A DNA stretch of 64,000 bases, from positions 62,001 to 126,000 of the forward strand of contig NZ_JAYFUM010000008.1 in NCBI RefSeq assembly GCF_034929435.1. Reading direction: 5' to 3'. Source of the DNA: Arcicella rigui (GTDB lineage Bacteria; Bacteroidota; Bacteroidia; Cytophagales; Spirosomataceae). The notes beneath the pieces were generated by a model. It searched no databases and had not been told where the DNA came from. It worked only from the letters and a program-made list of their open reading frames with translations. Of this stretch, positions 1 through 9,382 are shown piece after piece (the stretch's first letter is position 1; the number at the start of each line of letters is the position of its first letter). The position numbers and the translations under genes were made by a program.

Positions 1-1
1 T

Positions 2-133
2 AGAAAATTAAGTGTATTTTTGGGCAATGATTTAAACTTTGATGTTTCCCGAAGAAAAACCAGCACTTTTAGAAAAGAATTGAAAATTAGGCATATAAAA
101 CCAATCAAAGAAAAGAGTTCATCAGCAAATTGA
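2..133 (+). CDS. C-terminal fragment of a probable LytTR-type response regulator (runs off left edge)
   Basis: An open frame enters from the left edge and stops with TGA after 43 codons. The segment VSRRKTSTFRKEL resembles the last strand and helix of LytTR DNA-binding domains; the complete regulator at 1213 has VSRLRVSDFKKWI at the same place. No start is visible, so only the tail of the gene lies here. A LytTR gene just upstream of another LytS/LytTR pair would fit a cluster of such regulators. The identification rests on about 13 residues and is tentative. Confidence 0.45.
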   Translation, partial: RKLSVFLGNDLNFDVSRRKTSTFRKELKIRHIKPIKEKSSSAN

Positions 134-223
134 GGATTAAATAAAGGTTGGGATTTCACCTAAAATATCATTTTTTCAATTCCGTAAACTCAAAAATCTT
201 TCATCAACTGAAAGTTTACGTGT

Positions 224-1210
224 ATGAATTTTAAAAAAGTACAATCTATTTCATCATTTCCATATTTTTTATCCATGCTTTTTTCAAGCCTCGGGATAAT
301 TCTAAACAACAACCAGTTCCTCAGTTTCAATCCTATATACCTTTTTATACAATGGATGACCTACACCATGATATTAGTTTGTATTTGGTTTATCAATATC
401 AGGATTATCCGATATAATTTTTATCAAACGATACTCATCAATCTTGTTCTTATTTTACTTTTGTCTTTACTGTCTGTTTATTTATTTTCTGCACAATGGC
501 ATACAAACGAAACTAATTTCAGAAACTTTTCTTCTTTCTACTTACTGATGTTTGTGGCAAGTATGATTTTTGTATTTTTTCAGAAATCGTTAGAGATTCA
601 GTTTAAAAACAAAGAAGTAGAACTTGAAAATATCCAATTGAAATCCGAAAAGTTTTCGGCTGAATTAGACAACCTCAAAAAGCAAATCGACCCTCATTTT
701 TTATTCAATTCATTTACCGTACTCCACTCGCTTATCCGAAGCGATAGCAGACTTGCAGAGCAATACTTACTCAACCTGACGGATTTATACAGAAATATTT
801 TAAGAAATTATTCTGAAAATACGGTTTCCTTAGAAGAAGAATTGAACCTCATTAATTCATATTTACACTTGCAAAAAGCACGTTTTGAAAACGGGCTTCA
901 TGTTGATATTCAAATCAATAAGGAAGTAATGAACAACCAAATACCCATATTTTCATTACAATTATTATTTGAAAATTGTATCAAACATAATATCGTTTCA
1001 GACGAAAAACCGCTACACATCACTGTATTTCAAAAAGGGAAAAGCTATTTGTGCGTCAGAAATAATTTACAGTTAAAAATCAGAAATGAAGATTCAACGG
1101 GAAAAGGTTTAGCCAATCTAAAACGCCGATACGAATTATTAGGAGTCAACGATGGTTTGTCAATCGAACATAATCATCAGTTTTATTCTGTTACTATTAA
1201 ACTTTTATAA
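224..1210 (+). CDS. LytS-family sensor histidine kinase
   Basis: This is a membrane sensor kinase of the His_kinase (PF06580) type. Four hydrophobic helices fill roughly residues 10-120, a short coiled coil follows (about 125-155), and the phospho-acceptor motif QIDPHFLFNS places the histidine at residue 158. The ATP-binding half contains an N-box-like FENCIKHN and a G-box-like GKGLANLKRR near the end. No extracellular ligand domain is visible, so sensing probably occurs in or at the membrane. It is followed after 2 bp by a LytTR response regulator, its presumed phosphotransfer partner. The 328-residue length is normal for the family. The stimulus cannot be inferred. Confidence 0.93.
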   Translation: MNFKKVQSISSFPYFLSMLFSSLGIILNNNQFLSFNPIYLFIQWMTYTMILVCIWFINIRIIRYNFYQTILINLVLILLLSLLSVYLFSAQWHTNETNFRNFSSFYLLMFVASMIFVFFQKSLEIQFKNKEVELENIQLKSEKFSAELDNLKKQIDPHFLFNSFTVLHSLIRSDSRLAEQYLLNLTDLYRNILRNYSENTVSLEEELNLINSYLHLQKARFENGLHVDIQINKEVMNNQIPIFSLQLLFENCIKHNIVSDEKPLHITVFQKGKSYLCVRNNLQLKIRNEDSTGKGLANLKRRYELLGVNDGLSIEHNHQFYSVTIKLL

Positions 1211-1212
1211 AG

Positions 1213-1971
1213 ATGAATATTTTAATTATTGAAGATGAAAACAAAACGGCATCTTTATTAAAAGAAATGATTGAGGAACAAGAACACTGTTTGGTGGTAA
1301 ATATTTGTCAAAGTATTAGTAGTTCTGTTCAGTATTTGACTAAAAATCAAGAAAAAATAGACTTGATTTTTATGGATATACTTTTGGCAGATGGCGAAAG
1401 TTTCGAGATTTTCAAACAAATCACCGTAACCAAACCTGTCATTTTTTGTACTGCTTATGATAATTATATGCTAAAAGCCTTCAAAAACAATGGCATTGAT
1501 TATATTTTGAAACCTTTTCAACAAAAAGACATTAACGCTGCTTTAGATAAAATAGGGTTTATTAAACTCAGTCTTTCTAAAATTAACGATTTACTGGAAG
1601 TTCGACAGACCAAACCTAAAACCTATCAACAAGCCTTTATCGTTGAGTCACGGGAGAAACTGATTCCTGTTTTTGTTGCAGACATTGCTATTTTCATTCT
1701 TAAAAATGAACATGTATATGCCATACAATTCAATGGCGAAAAAGTATCTATTTTCAAGCCTTTGGATGAAATAGAGCTGAGTATCAATCCTTCTATTTTT
1801 TTCAGAATCAACCGCCAAATGATTGTCAACAGAAAAGCGATAAAGGACATAGAACCCTTTTTCAACCGAAAAGTTATTATCAATTTAACGGTAGAAAGTG
1901 CAGAGAAAATCATCGTTAGTCGCCTAAGAGTGAGCGATTTTAAAAAATGGATTGAAAATCCAGAGCTGTAA
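1213..1971 (+). CDS. LytTR-family response regulator
   Basis: A receiver domain (about residues 1-120) has acidic pocket residues E7 and D8, phospho-acceptor D55 in the motif FMDILLADG, and the conserved lysine in DYILKPF. It is joined to a C-terminal LytTR DNA-binding domain (about 150-250) with the typical FFRINRQMIVNRKAI segment. The gene starts 2 bp after the kinase stop, so the pair is almost certainly one transcript. By family knowledge the phosphorylated protein dimerises and binds promoter repeats with its LytTR domain. The target genes are unknown. Confidence 0.93.
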   Translation: MNILIIEDENKTASLLKEMIEEQEHCLVVNICQSISSSVQYLTKNQEKIDLIFMDILLADGESFEIFKQITVTKPVIFCTAYDNYMLKAFKNNGIDYILKPFQQKDINAALDKIGFIKLSLSKINDLLEVRQTKPKTYQQAFIVESREKLIPVFVADIAIFILKNEHVYAIQFNGEKVSIFKPLDEIELSINPSIFFRINRQMIVNRKAIKDIEPFFNRKVIINLTVESAEKIIVSRLRVSDFKKWIENPEL

Positions 1972-2188
1972 ATGTTCATTTCAACCTTAGATTTAGTCAA
2001 TTCGTTAGCTTTTTTATTTTTATCTTTTCGAGAAAAGCTAACTTCAAAGATATTTTCAAGTCGAAACCATATACACACATATATGATTGAAACCAGATAA
2101 TACGAATAACGAGTACAGTTTTGATGATGTTAAAACCTTCTTCATAACATACCTAACCTTTTTGTATTTATTTCAATTTGCCTAAGTA
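1972..2188. other. Intergenic stretch with a 10-bp inverted repeat
   Basis: Between the response regulator and the next gene no credible coding frame is seen. A 10-bp perfect inverted repeat, GTTAGCTTTT at 2004 and AAAAGCTAAC at 2033, could fold as a hairpin soon after the regulator stop. It lacks a downstream T-tract. A stronger terminator-like hairpin follows at 2189. Confidence 0.4.
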
Positions 2189-2232
2189 AAGGGTATCCAA
2201 AATAAAACAAATAACATTGGATACCCTTATTT
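2189..2232 (+). terminator. Rho-independent-like terminator after the LytS/LytTR pair
   Basis: A perfect 12-bp stem, AAGGGTATCCAA with TTGGATACCCTT, encloses a 16-nt A-rich loop and is followed by a T-rich stretch (ATTTATTT). It lies about 220 bp after the response regulator stop and before the TPR gene. The loop is longer than is ideal for intrinsic termination. Confidence 0.55.
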
Positions 2233-2385
2233 ATTTCTTCAACTAAATAATTCCTTGTTTTCGTGTCTCTTCCCAATCCTTGGCAATTTATTGCCGAACA
2301 GCCTATCTATCTGTCCTGAATCATAGAGGATTTTCTGATTTGTTTTTGTATAATATAGTGAATGTAGTATCTTTAAATTTAATAA

Positions 2386-3537
2386 ATGTACATACATAGA
2401 ATGTCTTATAAACTTCTTGCATTCATAATATTATTTATATCATCCTCTGTTTTTGGGCAACAAAAAAAACTTGATATTCTCCTTGCAAAATGGGAAGCGT
2501 ACAAGCATGCCAAAAATCCAAAGTCCGATACTTCTATCGTAAACGTACTAAATTCAATCAGCACAGAGTATATCGAAAATACTTCTGATAGCTCTATTAT
2601 TTTTGCCAATAAAGCCCTTGATTTAGCCCAATCATTACAGTATCATAAAGGAATCGCCACGGCTTATGCCAATATTGCCAAAAGACATTATACCAAAAGT
2701 AATTACGACCTTTCTTTGAAATTCATTTTGATGTCATTAAATATCTGTACGCAACAAAACGACAAAGCTGGGATGGCTAATGCGTATAATATAGTAGGTC
2801 TAATTTATTTAGCACAAAAAAAGACTAATTTGGCACTCAAAGAACTATACAAAGCCGTGAGTATCAACAAGAGTATCAATCGTTTAGATAGACTTTCGGC
2901 TAATTATATCAATCTGGGTTTGACTTACTTCCAAGCCAGTAAACTCGACAGTGCTATTCATTATTTTGTAATTTCAAAAACCATTAGTAACCAAGTAAAT
3001 TCCCAACAGTTAATAGCAATGGCTGATAATCACCTTGGCGATTGTTACTTAGAACAAGGAAAAGTTGATACAGCTATTTCTTCTTACAAATCTGTTTTGC
3101 AGAATAGCCAATATCAGAACGATTGGGAAAATAGCTTTGCTTTTACAGGTTTGGCAAAATGTTATTATCAGCAAAAGAAATTTAAAGAAGCCATTGAAAA
3201 CAGCCAAAAAGGACTTTTGTTATCTCAGAAAACCAATACCAAGTGGGACATAGAACGTGCTTTAAAAATTTTACATGAATCATACTCTGCCGTTGGCGAT
3301 TTCAAAAATGCGTATCACTATTTATTGATGAACAAAGTTTATAGCGATAGCATTTTTAATGAATCCATGCAAAAAAAGATTGATGTACTTTACTTCAAAC
3401 AAAAACAGCAAGAAAACAAAATACAGCTTGAAAAGAAACAAATGCTGGAAGAAAAAGAAATGTTTATCAAGTACATGCTTGCTACCATTATCGTAATCAT
3501 CCTGCTGGTTTTAGTCAACAAGGCTTTGTATAATTAG
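2386..3537 (+). CDS. Secreted/periplasmic TPR protein ending in a membrane helix
   Basis: A hydrophobic N-terminal segment ending in VFGQQ looks like a signal peptide. Roughly residues 60-310 form consecutive tetratricopeptide-type helical repeats, for example the segments around SANYINLGLTYFQASKLDSA and GDCYLEQGKVDTAISSYKSV. A charged Gln/Lys/Glu-rich helix and one membrane helix (about 362-380) follow, and the protein stops three residues later. Bacteroidota TPR sensor kinases have this layout but continue into a kinase domain, so this may be a truncated sensor or a stand-alone membrane-anchored TPR protein. An alternative start at 2401 would give a more compact signal peptide. It is separated by terminator-like hairpins from the upstream two-component pair. 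Confidence 0.8.
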   Translation: MYIHRMSYKLLAFIILFISSSVFGQQKKLDILLAKWEAYKHAKNPKSDTSIVNVLNSISTEYIENTSDSSIIFANKALDLAQSLQYHKGIATAYANIAKRHYTKSNYDLSLKFILMSLNICTQQNDKAGMANAYNIVGLIYLAQKKTNLALKELYKAVSINKSINRLDRLSANYINLGLTYFQASKLDSAIHYFVISKTISNQVNSQQLIAMADNHLGDCYLEQGKVDTAISSYKSVLQNSQYQNDWENSFAFTGLAKCYYQQKKFKEAIENSQKGLLLSQKTNTKWDIERALKILHESYSAVGDFKNAYHYLLMNKVYSDSIFNESMQKKIDVLYFKQKQQENKIQLEKKQMLEEKEMFIKYMLATIIVIILLVLVNKALYN

Positions 3538-3651
3538 TCTGTTTTAGCTCTTATTCAGAATTTTCTATTATCAAGTACTTCCAGTTTTTAAGCAAAATGC
3601 TTTACTAAAATCCCAACTTTCACACATTTAGACTAATATTTTTATATTAAA

Positions 3652-3710
3652 TGTTTTTTTATTTCAATTTTTATTCTACATTTGTAGAGCAAACAAAACA
3701 AATGTAGAAT
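3652..3710 (+). promoter_or_regulatory. BlaI-type operator overlapping the blaI promoter
   Basis: A perfect 13-bp inverted repeat, ATTCTACATTTGT (3673-3685) and ACAAATGTAGAAT (3698-3710), abuts the ATG of the BlaI-like gene. Its left half contains TACATTTGTA, matching the TACA-N2-TGTA half-sites known for BlaI/MecI repressors, and also contains TACATTTG, a match to the Bacteroidota -7 box TAnnTTTG. A T-rich -33 region lies near 3652. Repressor binding would block the promoter, implying autoregulation of the blaI-blaR1 operon. Confidence 0.7.
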
Positions 3711-4082
3711 ATGCAATTATCAAAAGCAGAAGAACAACTCATGGAAGTAATCTGGAAACATGAAAAAGTTTTTATGAAAGACTTGATTGACAGTTATCCA
3801 GACCCCAAACCCGCTACTACAACGATAGCAACCTTATTAAAAAGAATGCAAGACAAAGGTTTTGTGGCTTATCAACTATTTGGCAACTCAAGGGAATATT
3901 ATGCTTTAGTTAAAAAGTCTGACTATTTCGGTGAGCAAGTAAAAGGGATTATTGAAAACTTTTTCAACAACTCTCCTCTTCAATTTGCTTCGTTTTTTAC
4001 TACTTCCACAGATTTGACCTCATCAGAATTGGAAGATTTAAAGAAAATCGTTGAACAAGAAATCAAACGCAAAGAACAATGA
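3711..4082 (+). CDS. BlaI/MecI/CopY-family transcriptional repressor
   Basis: The 123-residue protein has an N-terminal winged helix (about 1-75) with the typical LSKAEEQLMEVIWK opening and an ATTTIATLLKRMQDKGFV recognition region. A C-terminal dimerisation/cleavage helix region follows (about 85-120). BlaI-type repressors are inactivated by a BlaR1-type membrane protease. That partner gene overlaps this one by 4 bp (ATGA), and an inverted-repeat operator sits directly before the start. There is no beta-lactamase gene adjacent, so in this lineage the pair probably regulates itself and/or unlinked targets. Confidence 0.93.
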   Translation: MQLSKAEEQLMEVIWKHEKVFMKDLIDSYPDPKPATTTIATLLKRMQDKGFVAYQLFGNSREYYALVKKSDYFGEQVKGIIENFFNNSPLQFASFFTTSTDLTSSELEDLKKIVEQEIKRKEQ

Positions 4083-5497
4083 TACTCTACCTCATCAAAG
4101 TAATCCTCGGTTCGGCAGTATTTATTTTAACCTTTAAACTCCTGCTTGAAAAGGAAAAAATCCATCGTTTCAATCGGGCTTATTTATTACTAAGCCTGTT
4201 GATCCCCTTTGTGATTCCTTCCATCACTTTTAATAGTACTATACCTATTACTACTATTTCAAACAATGAAATTGTTCAAACAAACTTTTTGGTAAACCAA
4301 CCTATTTCGCCTGTAATAGCCGATACCGAAAGTAGAGATTATGCTTTTATCTTATTACTGACGATGTACGCATTAGTAAGCGGTGTACTTCTATTTCGTT
4401 TTCTGATAAATCTTTATCGAATTCTGATAAAAGTTCGACTTAGCGAAACACTTGAAGAGAATCAATTGACAATCGTTTTAATCAACGAAGAAATAAATCC
4501 TTACAGTTTTTTGAAATACTTGTTCGTCAATCAAAAAATGTTCAAAAATGGAGCTATTGAAAAAGAGATACTGATACATGAATATGCCCATATTATGCAA
4601 AAACATTCTTTTGACATCCTATTCGTAGAGCTACTTCAAGTATTTTTTTGGTTTAATCCATTTATGTATCTCTATAAAAAAGCAATTCAATTGAATCATG
4701 AATTTTTAGCAGACGAGGCTGTGATTAATGCCTGTGCCAATGTAACAAATTACCAATATTTACTGATTGCAAAAGCCAGTAAAAGCCAAGCGTTTCATCT
4801 ATCAAGTTCATTTAATTTTCTTATAACTAAACAACGTTTAATCATGATGACTAAAACAAAATCTCCTCTGAATGCTTTCTGCCGACAAATGGCTCTTGTT
4901 CCAGTATTGGCACTAACGGTTTTTGCTTTAAGCACAAAATCATTAGCACAAGCACCTACTCCATCTGTTCCAACAGCGAAACAAAACCTTACACCAGCCA
5001 ATAGTGAAGAAGCTTCGCAAGCTTTGATGGATGAATACGCAAAAATTGTTGATAGCAAAAAGAATAAAAATGGCACTATCCTTATATACAAATTTACTGA
5101 TGCAGAAAGGGAAAAGTTATATTCCATTTTTCTGGCTATGAACCAAGAGCAACAAGCCAAACAAACTATCATATTTGTACCAACCCTACCACCACTCAAG
5201 AAAAATACACCAACACAAGAACAAATAGAAGCTTGGAAAAATGCAAAAATGTATGGTGTTTGGATTGACAATAAAAGAGTAAGCAACTCGGTACTAAACC
5301 AATATAAAAACACTGATTTTTCTCATGTTTTTGTAAGTAAGCTTGAGAAAAATGCTTACAATTATGGGAAGCATTATTATCAAATAGACCTAATGACGAA
5401 TGCAGGATATGAAAAATATTATAAAGAAGCGATAGCAAAAAAGAACAAGTATGATATGTTTATGTTTGACGGTAAAAAAACTTACATGAGGGTCTAA
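4079..5497 (+). CDS. BlaR1-like M56 family membrane metallopeptidase
   Basis: Several membrane helices occupy the first 130 residues. The zinc motif HEYAH is at residues 167-171, and a second motif LNHEFLADEAV supplies the third ligand region. Another hydrophobic segment near residue 280 (VPVLALTVFALS) anchors a C-terminal region of about 180 residues that faces away from the cytoplasm. That region has no recognisable penicillin-binding sensor domain. The gene overlaps the BlaI-like repressor gene by 4 bp, so the two form a sensor-protease/repressor pair. The ligand is unknown; the missing PBP-like domain argues against a simple beta-lactam sensor. Confidence 0.88.
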   Translation: MILYLIKVILGSAVFILTFKLLLEKEKIHRFNRAYLLLSLLIPFVIPSITFNSTIPITTISNNEIVQTNFLVNQPISPVIADTESRDYAFILLLTMYALVSGVLLFRFLINLYRILIKVRLSETLEENQLTIVLINEEINPYSFLKYLFVNQKMFKNGAIEKEILIHEYAHIMQKHSFDILFVELLQVFFWFNPFMYLYKKAIQLNHEFLADEAVINACANVTNYQYLLIAKASKSQAFHLSSSFNFLITKQRLIMMTKTKSPLNAFCRQMALVPVLALTVFALSTKSLAQAPTPSVPTAKQNLTPANSEEASQALMDEYAKIVDSKKNKNGTILIYKFTDAEREKLYSIFLAMNQEQQAKQTIIFVPTLPPLKKNTPTQEQIEAWKNAKMYGVWIDNKRVSNSVLNQYKNTDFSHVFVSKLEKNAYNYGKHYYQIDLMTNAGYEKYYKEAIAKKNKYDMFMFDGKKTYMRV

Positions 5498-5528
5498 ATA
5501 AATTATTTAATTTGCTATTATTCAAATC

Positions 5529-5564
5529 TTAGTTTAGTCAACTTTTAAAAGTTGACTAAACTAA
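5529..5564. terminator. 36-bp perfect palindrome between convergent genes
   Basis: Two 18-bp arms, starting TTAGTTTAGTCAAC and ending GTTGACTAAACTAA, form an uninterrupted palindrome between the BlaR1-like gene (plus) and the thioredoxin-like gene (minus). A-rich and T-rich flanks are present on both sides. It probably acts as a bidirectional terminator. Confidence 0.65.
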
Positions 5565-5571
5565 AACCATC

Positions 5572-6918
5572 CTACTTCTTCCCCTTTTCATTTACTTCAA
5601 TAATTTTCAAATACTGCTCAATATCCAATTTTTTATTGGCAAGTATTTTTTTATCCTTGTCCAAAAAGAAGATGTTTGGATAAATCGTTGTGTTGAACTG
5701 ACTTCTAAAATCTACTAAATTCATCGAATCAAAAACATTGATAAAGGCATTGGTTTTGTACTCTTTGATAAAATTCAACCACTTTTGTTTGTCTCTTGTA
5801 CCGCAAGCCATATACACTTTTACGCCCTTGGCTGATAGTTTTGGATAAGCTGCTAATAATTCTCTGGTTTTTTCCTGACAATGATGACATTCTGGGTCAT
5901 AAATCATAACCATTGTGTAAGGAGCTTTTACTCCGTACAAGGGCGTAAAATTATCCAAAGTATCTGTCAAACTCATGTTTGGAATTTTGTTTCCAATCAA
6001 CACAGGTTTCATTAATGCAATGTACTCTTTGTTTCTTCTAAGTGAAGAAGTATCCCAACCCGACTCTGGGTCGGTGAGCATATACTTTTCAACTACATGA
6101 ATATAAACGCCTTCACGCCCCATGATGTCGCTGGCAATAAATTTCTGGGCAAACTTCCCAACCATATATTTGCGTAAATCGGTCCTTCTGGGTGTTTTTT
6201 GGATTAAAGCATCAGCAATTTGAATAATTGTATCAGGTTCGTAATAAACAATATTTTTCAAATAGGAATCTAATCTATCACCCAAGAAAGGGGTTCTCAA
6301 CATTCTTTCATCACCCAAATTGATATTGTCCCAATAATGTTTGAAGTAATAATCCGAGAGTTTCAGAGTATCTGCCATCGTCGGGTTGGCGGGTAGTGCT
6401 GGCGTTTCAATGTCTAAACCTGCTTTAAGAATATTTCCCGTAAAAGTACCTTTATGAGCCTCCGCATATTCTTTTTGGTACTGTTCCAATTCAGCATAGA
6501 TCTTCTGTTTTTGTTCGGGCGAAGCTCCTTTTAGTTTTTGGGCTTTTAGATTGGTCGTCTTTACAAATTCTTGAAAAAGAATTGCCTCCGCAGAGCCTAC
6601 AATACTCAAATGATTGGTATAATCTGCCGTGTCGGTTGTCATAGAAAACTTTTGGTCGTTCAGTACTAAATCGAACAAACGATTTCTGCCCAATGCCACT
6701 ACATAAAAACCAGCAGGTAAATTTTGCTTCCCTTGAAAAATAGCCTTCCCTTTGGCATCCAAGCGAGCGGTGTCTTGTGAAAGAAAAGAGTTTTCGTAAT
6801 GATGTACCAAGTACAAAGTAGAATCTTTTAAGCCCCTAATCGTTAGTTCGATGCGATGTTGGGCAAAAAGGTGAGAGGAACAAAATATCAAAATCAGTAA
6901 AGTATAAAGTTTTTTCAT
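5572..6918 (-). CDS. DUF5106-type thioredoxin-like thiol-disulfide protein
   Basis: A signal peptide ending near LFAQ directs it to the envelope. The N-terminal part (about 20-120) has the DUF4369-like opening 'IELTIRGLKDSTLYLVHHY'. A helical DUF5106-like middle follows, then a C-terminal thioredoxin fold (about 310-440) with CxxC motif C344-H-H-C347 in the segment YDPECHHCQ. Such proteins are predicted periplasmic thiol oxidoreductases or lipoprotein-like redox partners in Bacteroidota. It stands alone on the minus strand, convergent with blaR1 and divergent from the fucosidase gene. Its substrate is unknown. Confidence 0.85.
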   Translation of the reverse strand: MKKLYTLLILIFCSSHLFAQHRIELTIRGLKDSTLYLVHHYENSFLSQDTARLDAKGKAIFQGKQNLPAGFYVVALGRNRLFDLVLNDQKFSMTTDTADYTNHLSIVGSAEAILFQEFVKTTNLKAQKLKGASPEQKQKIYAELEQYQKEYAEAHKGTFTGNILKAGLDIETPALPANPTMADTLKLSDYYFKHYWDNINLGDERMLRTPFLGDRLDSYLKNIVYYEPDTIIQIADALIQKTPRRTDLRKYMVGKFAQKFIASDIMGREGVYIHVVEKYMLTDPESGWDTSSLRRNKEYIALMKPVLIGNKIPNMSLTDTLDNFTPLYGVKAPYTMVMIYDPECHHCQEKTRELLAAYPKLSAKGVKVYMACGTRDKQKWLNFIKEYKTNAFINVFDSMNLVDFRSQFNTTIYPNIFFLDKDKKILANKKLDIEQYLKIIEVNEKGKK

Positions 6919-7272
6919 GTTGATAAATAATGGGTATTTTAAAAAGTCTAATGCCGAATTTACAAGCTTCTATTTGATTTAACGCCATTTTTGAACGCTT
7001 CTTATCTATCATTTTGATATTTTTAACATAACACGGTACAAAAAACTCAATTGATTTCTCCAATATTGCTTAAAATACTCATTTAAGGTAGCCCTAAACC
7101 CTTGCGGTTACGGAACTCAAAATCGTCAATAGAAGGCTTTACCTCTACTTCTACTTGCAGAAAAAAATAATTTTTCACCAGTATTTTCTATCTAATTTTA
7201 CTTTAAAACGAAAGGTTATTTGGTGAAACAAAACTTAAAACATTTATTAAAAATAACTCAAATCTAACATTT
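6919..7272. other. Divergent intergenic region, nothing further recognised
   Basis: These 354 bp separate the thioredoxin-like gene (minus) from the fucosidase gene (plus) and must hold both promoters. No credible small gene, strong hairpin or perfect -7 box close to either start was recognised. Confidence 0.3.
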
Positions 7273-9360
7273 ATGAATCTTAAAAATTTGATTTTGGCAT
7301 TCTTCATTTTTACGAATGCAAGTATTTCCACATTGGCACAAGTAAAAGCCCCTAACCTACTTTTGCCTGTTCCAAGTAAAAATCAATTGCGTTGGCAACA
7401 AATGGAGTATTATGCTTTTGTGCATTTGTCGGTGAATACTTATACAGATATGTCTTGGGGAAGAGGCGACGAAGACCCAAAAATATTTAATCCAGAAAAA
7501 TTAGATTGTCGCCAGTGGGCAAGAATCTGCAAAGCCGCAGGCATGAAAGGCATTATTCTTACCGCCAAACACCACAGTGGGTTTTGTCTTTGGCCATCAA
7601 AATATACTGAGTACTCCATAAAAAACAGTCCTTGGAAAAATGGGAAAGGCGACATCGTGCGTGAAATGGCGAATGCTTGTAAAGAATACGGCTTAAAGCT
7701 GGGTATTTATCTATCGCCGTGGGACAGAAATCATCCAGACTATGGAAAACCTGAATACATTACTTATTTCAGAAATCAATTGCGTGAACTTTTGACCAAC
7801 TACGGAGAAATCTTTGAAGTATGGTTCGACGGTGCAAATGGTGGTTCTGGCTATTACGGAGGAGCAAATGAAACCCGCAAAATTGACCGCACCACTTATT
7901 ATGATTGGGAAAACACGTATAAACTTGTTCGTTCTTTACAACCAAATATCGTAATCTGGAACGATGGTGGCGACAGAGCTGACCTTCGTTGGGTAGGAAC
8001 AGAAGCAGGTTATATTGGCGAAACCAATTGGAGTTTATTGAACGACAAAGGCGACGTTCCTGAAGAAATGCTTCGTTATGGCGTAGAAAATGGCAATGCT
8101 TGGGTACCGGGCGAAGTAAATACTTCTATCAGACCCGAATGGTTTTATCATCCAAAAGAAGATAGCCAAGTAAAAACTTTGCCACAATTGATGGATACTT
8201 ATTATAATTCTATCGGTAGAAATGCTACTTTGCTATTGAACTTCCCCATCATGCCCAATGGTTTGATTCACCCTTTTGACGAAAAAGCGGTACTTGATTT
8301 TGGTAAAGCTGTAAAAACGGCGTTTGCGATAAACCTTATCAAAAACTCAAAAGTAGTAGCCTCAAATGTACGTGGGAATGACCCAAAATTTGGAGCAAAT
8401 AAAACCATTGATGTAAGCAATGAAAGCTATTGGACAACCGACGATGAAGTAAAAACGGGTAGTTTAACCTTCAATTTTGCAAGACCTGTCACCTTCAATC
8501 GCTTTTTGGTACAGGAGTATATCCCATTAGGACAAAGAGTAAAAGCCTTTACTTTAGAAGCCTTCGTAAACAATCAGTGGGAGGAAATCGCCAAAGAAAC
8601 TACCATCGGTTATAAACGCATTTTACGTTTCAAGACGGTTAAAGCGACCAAACTGCGTTTGAACATAACAGATGCCAAAGCTTGTCCATTGATTTCAAAT
8701 ATTGGCATTTACGACGCTCCGCAAATATTAGTCCCTCCCGTAGCCATGCGTGAGCGTTCGGGAGATGTTCGCATTATTCCAGCAGACATGGAATCGCAAA
8801 TTTTTTATACGTTGGATGGAAGTATGCCAACCTTAAAATCAAATCAATATACTGAGCCTATCAAAACAGACGATGGCAAAGTACTCCTAAAATGTATTAG
8901 CTACGACCCTAAAAGTAAAAAGACCAGTACGCTGACAGAAGCAAAATTTGATGTTTCAAAAAGAACTTGGAAAATTGTTGGGATAGAAGACAAAGAAGCT
9001 AATAGCCTGTTGGATGGAAATACAGATACACAATGGTATCAGAAAAACACGCTAAAACTGCCGATAGACCTTGTGATTGATTTGGGAAGAACCCTAAAAA
9101 TCAGCGGGTTTAAATACTTGCCAGACCAACATTGGTGGGGTTCGGGGATTATCAGTAATTATAGTTTCTTTATCTCAGAAAATGGTAACGATTGGAAACA
9201 AGTAGATGAAGGCGAGTTTTCAAATATCAAGAACAACCCTTTGTGGCAAACAAAAACCTTTAGCCCAAGCAAAGCACGCTATATAAAATTAAGAGCTTTG
9301 AAAAATACCGACGACAATCAGACAGTAGGTTATGCTGAAATTGATATTATTACGGAATAG
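7273..9360 (+). CDS. Alpha-L-fucosidase (GH29) with discoidin-like C-terminal domains
   Basis: After a signal peptide (cleavage near LAQ, about residue 23) comes a GH29 barrel (about 30-345) with HHSGFCLWPS and the nucleophile region FEVWFDGANGG, in which D186 is the candidate nucleophile. Downstream are an F5/8 type C (discoidin-like) domain (about 350-475), a short chitobiase/hexosaminidase-C-like segment around FYTLDGSMPT, and a second F5/8 C-like domain (about 565-690). The enzyme would remove alpha-L-fucose from glycans outside the cytoplasm. No SusC/SusD pair is adjacent, so it is not in an obvious polysaccharide utilisation locus here. The 695-residue length fits multi-domain GH29 enzymes. 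Confidence 0.93.
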   Translation: MNLKNLILAFFIFTNASISTLAQVKAPNLLLPVPSKNQLRWQQMEYYAFVHLSVNTYTDMSWGRGDEDPKIFNPEKLDCRQWARICKAAGMKGIILTAKHHSGFCLWPSKYTEYSIKNSPWKNGKGDIVREMANACKEYGLKLGIYLSPWDRNHPDYGKPEYITYFRNQLRELLTNYGEIFEVWFDGANGGSGYYGGANETRKIDRTTYYDWENTYKLVRSLQPNIVIWNDGGDRADLRWVGTEAGYIGETNWSLLNDKGDVPEEMLRYGVENGNAWVPGEVNTSIRPEWFYHPKEDSQVKTLPQLMDTYYNSIGRNATLLLNFPIMPNGLIHPFDEKAVLDFGKAVKTAFAINLIKNSKVVASNVRGNDPKFGANKTIDVSNESYWTTDDEVKTGSLTFNFARPVTFNRFLVQEYIPLGQRVKAFTLEAFVNNQWEEIAKETTIGYKRILRFKTVKATKLRLNITDAKACPLISNIGIYDAPQILVPPVAMRERSGDVRIIPADMESQIFYTLDGSMPTLKSNQYTEPIKTDDGKVLLKCISYDPKSKKTSTLTEAKFDVSKRTWKIVGIEDKEANSLLDGNTDTQWYQKNTLKLPIDLVIDLGRTLKISGFKYLPDQHWWGSGIISNYSFFISENGNDWKQVDEGEFSNIKNNPLWQTKTFSPSKARYIKLRALKNTDDNQTVGYAEIDIITE

Positions 9361-9382
9361 GTAGTTATTAGGAATCAAATTT

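Noticed and set aside
4795..5438. Minus-strand open frames inside the BlaR1-like gene
   Set aside because: They lie opposite a well-supported gene, have no recognisable domain, and look like antisense shadows.
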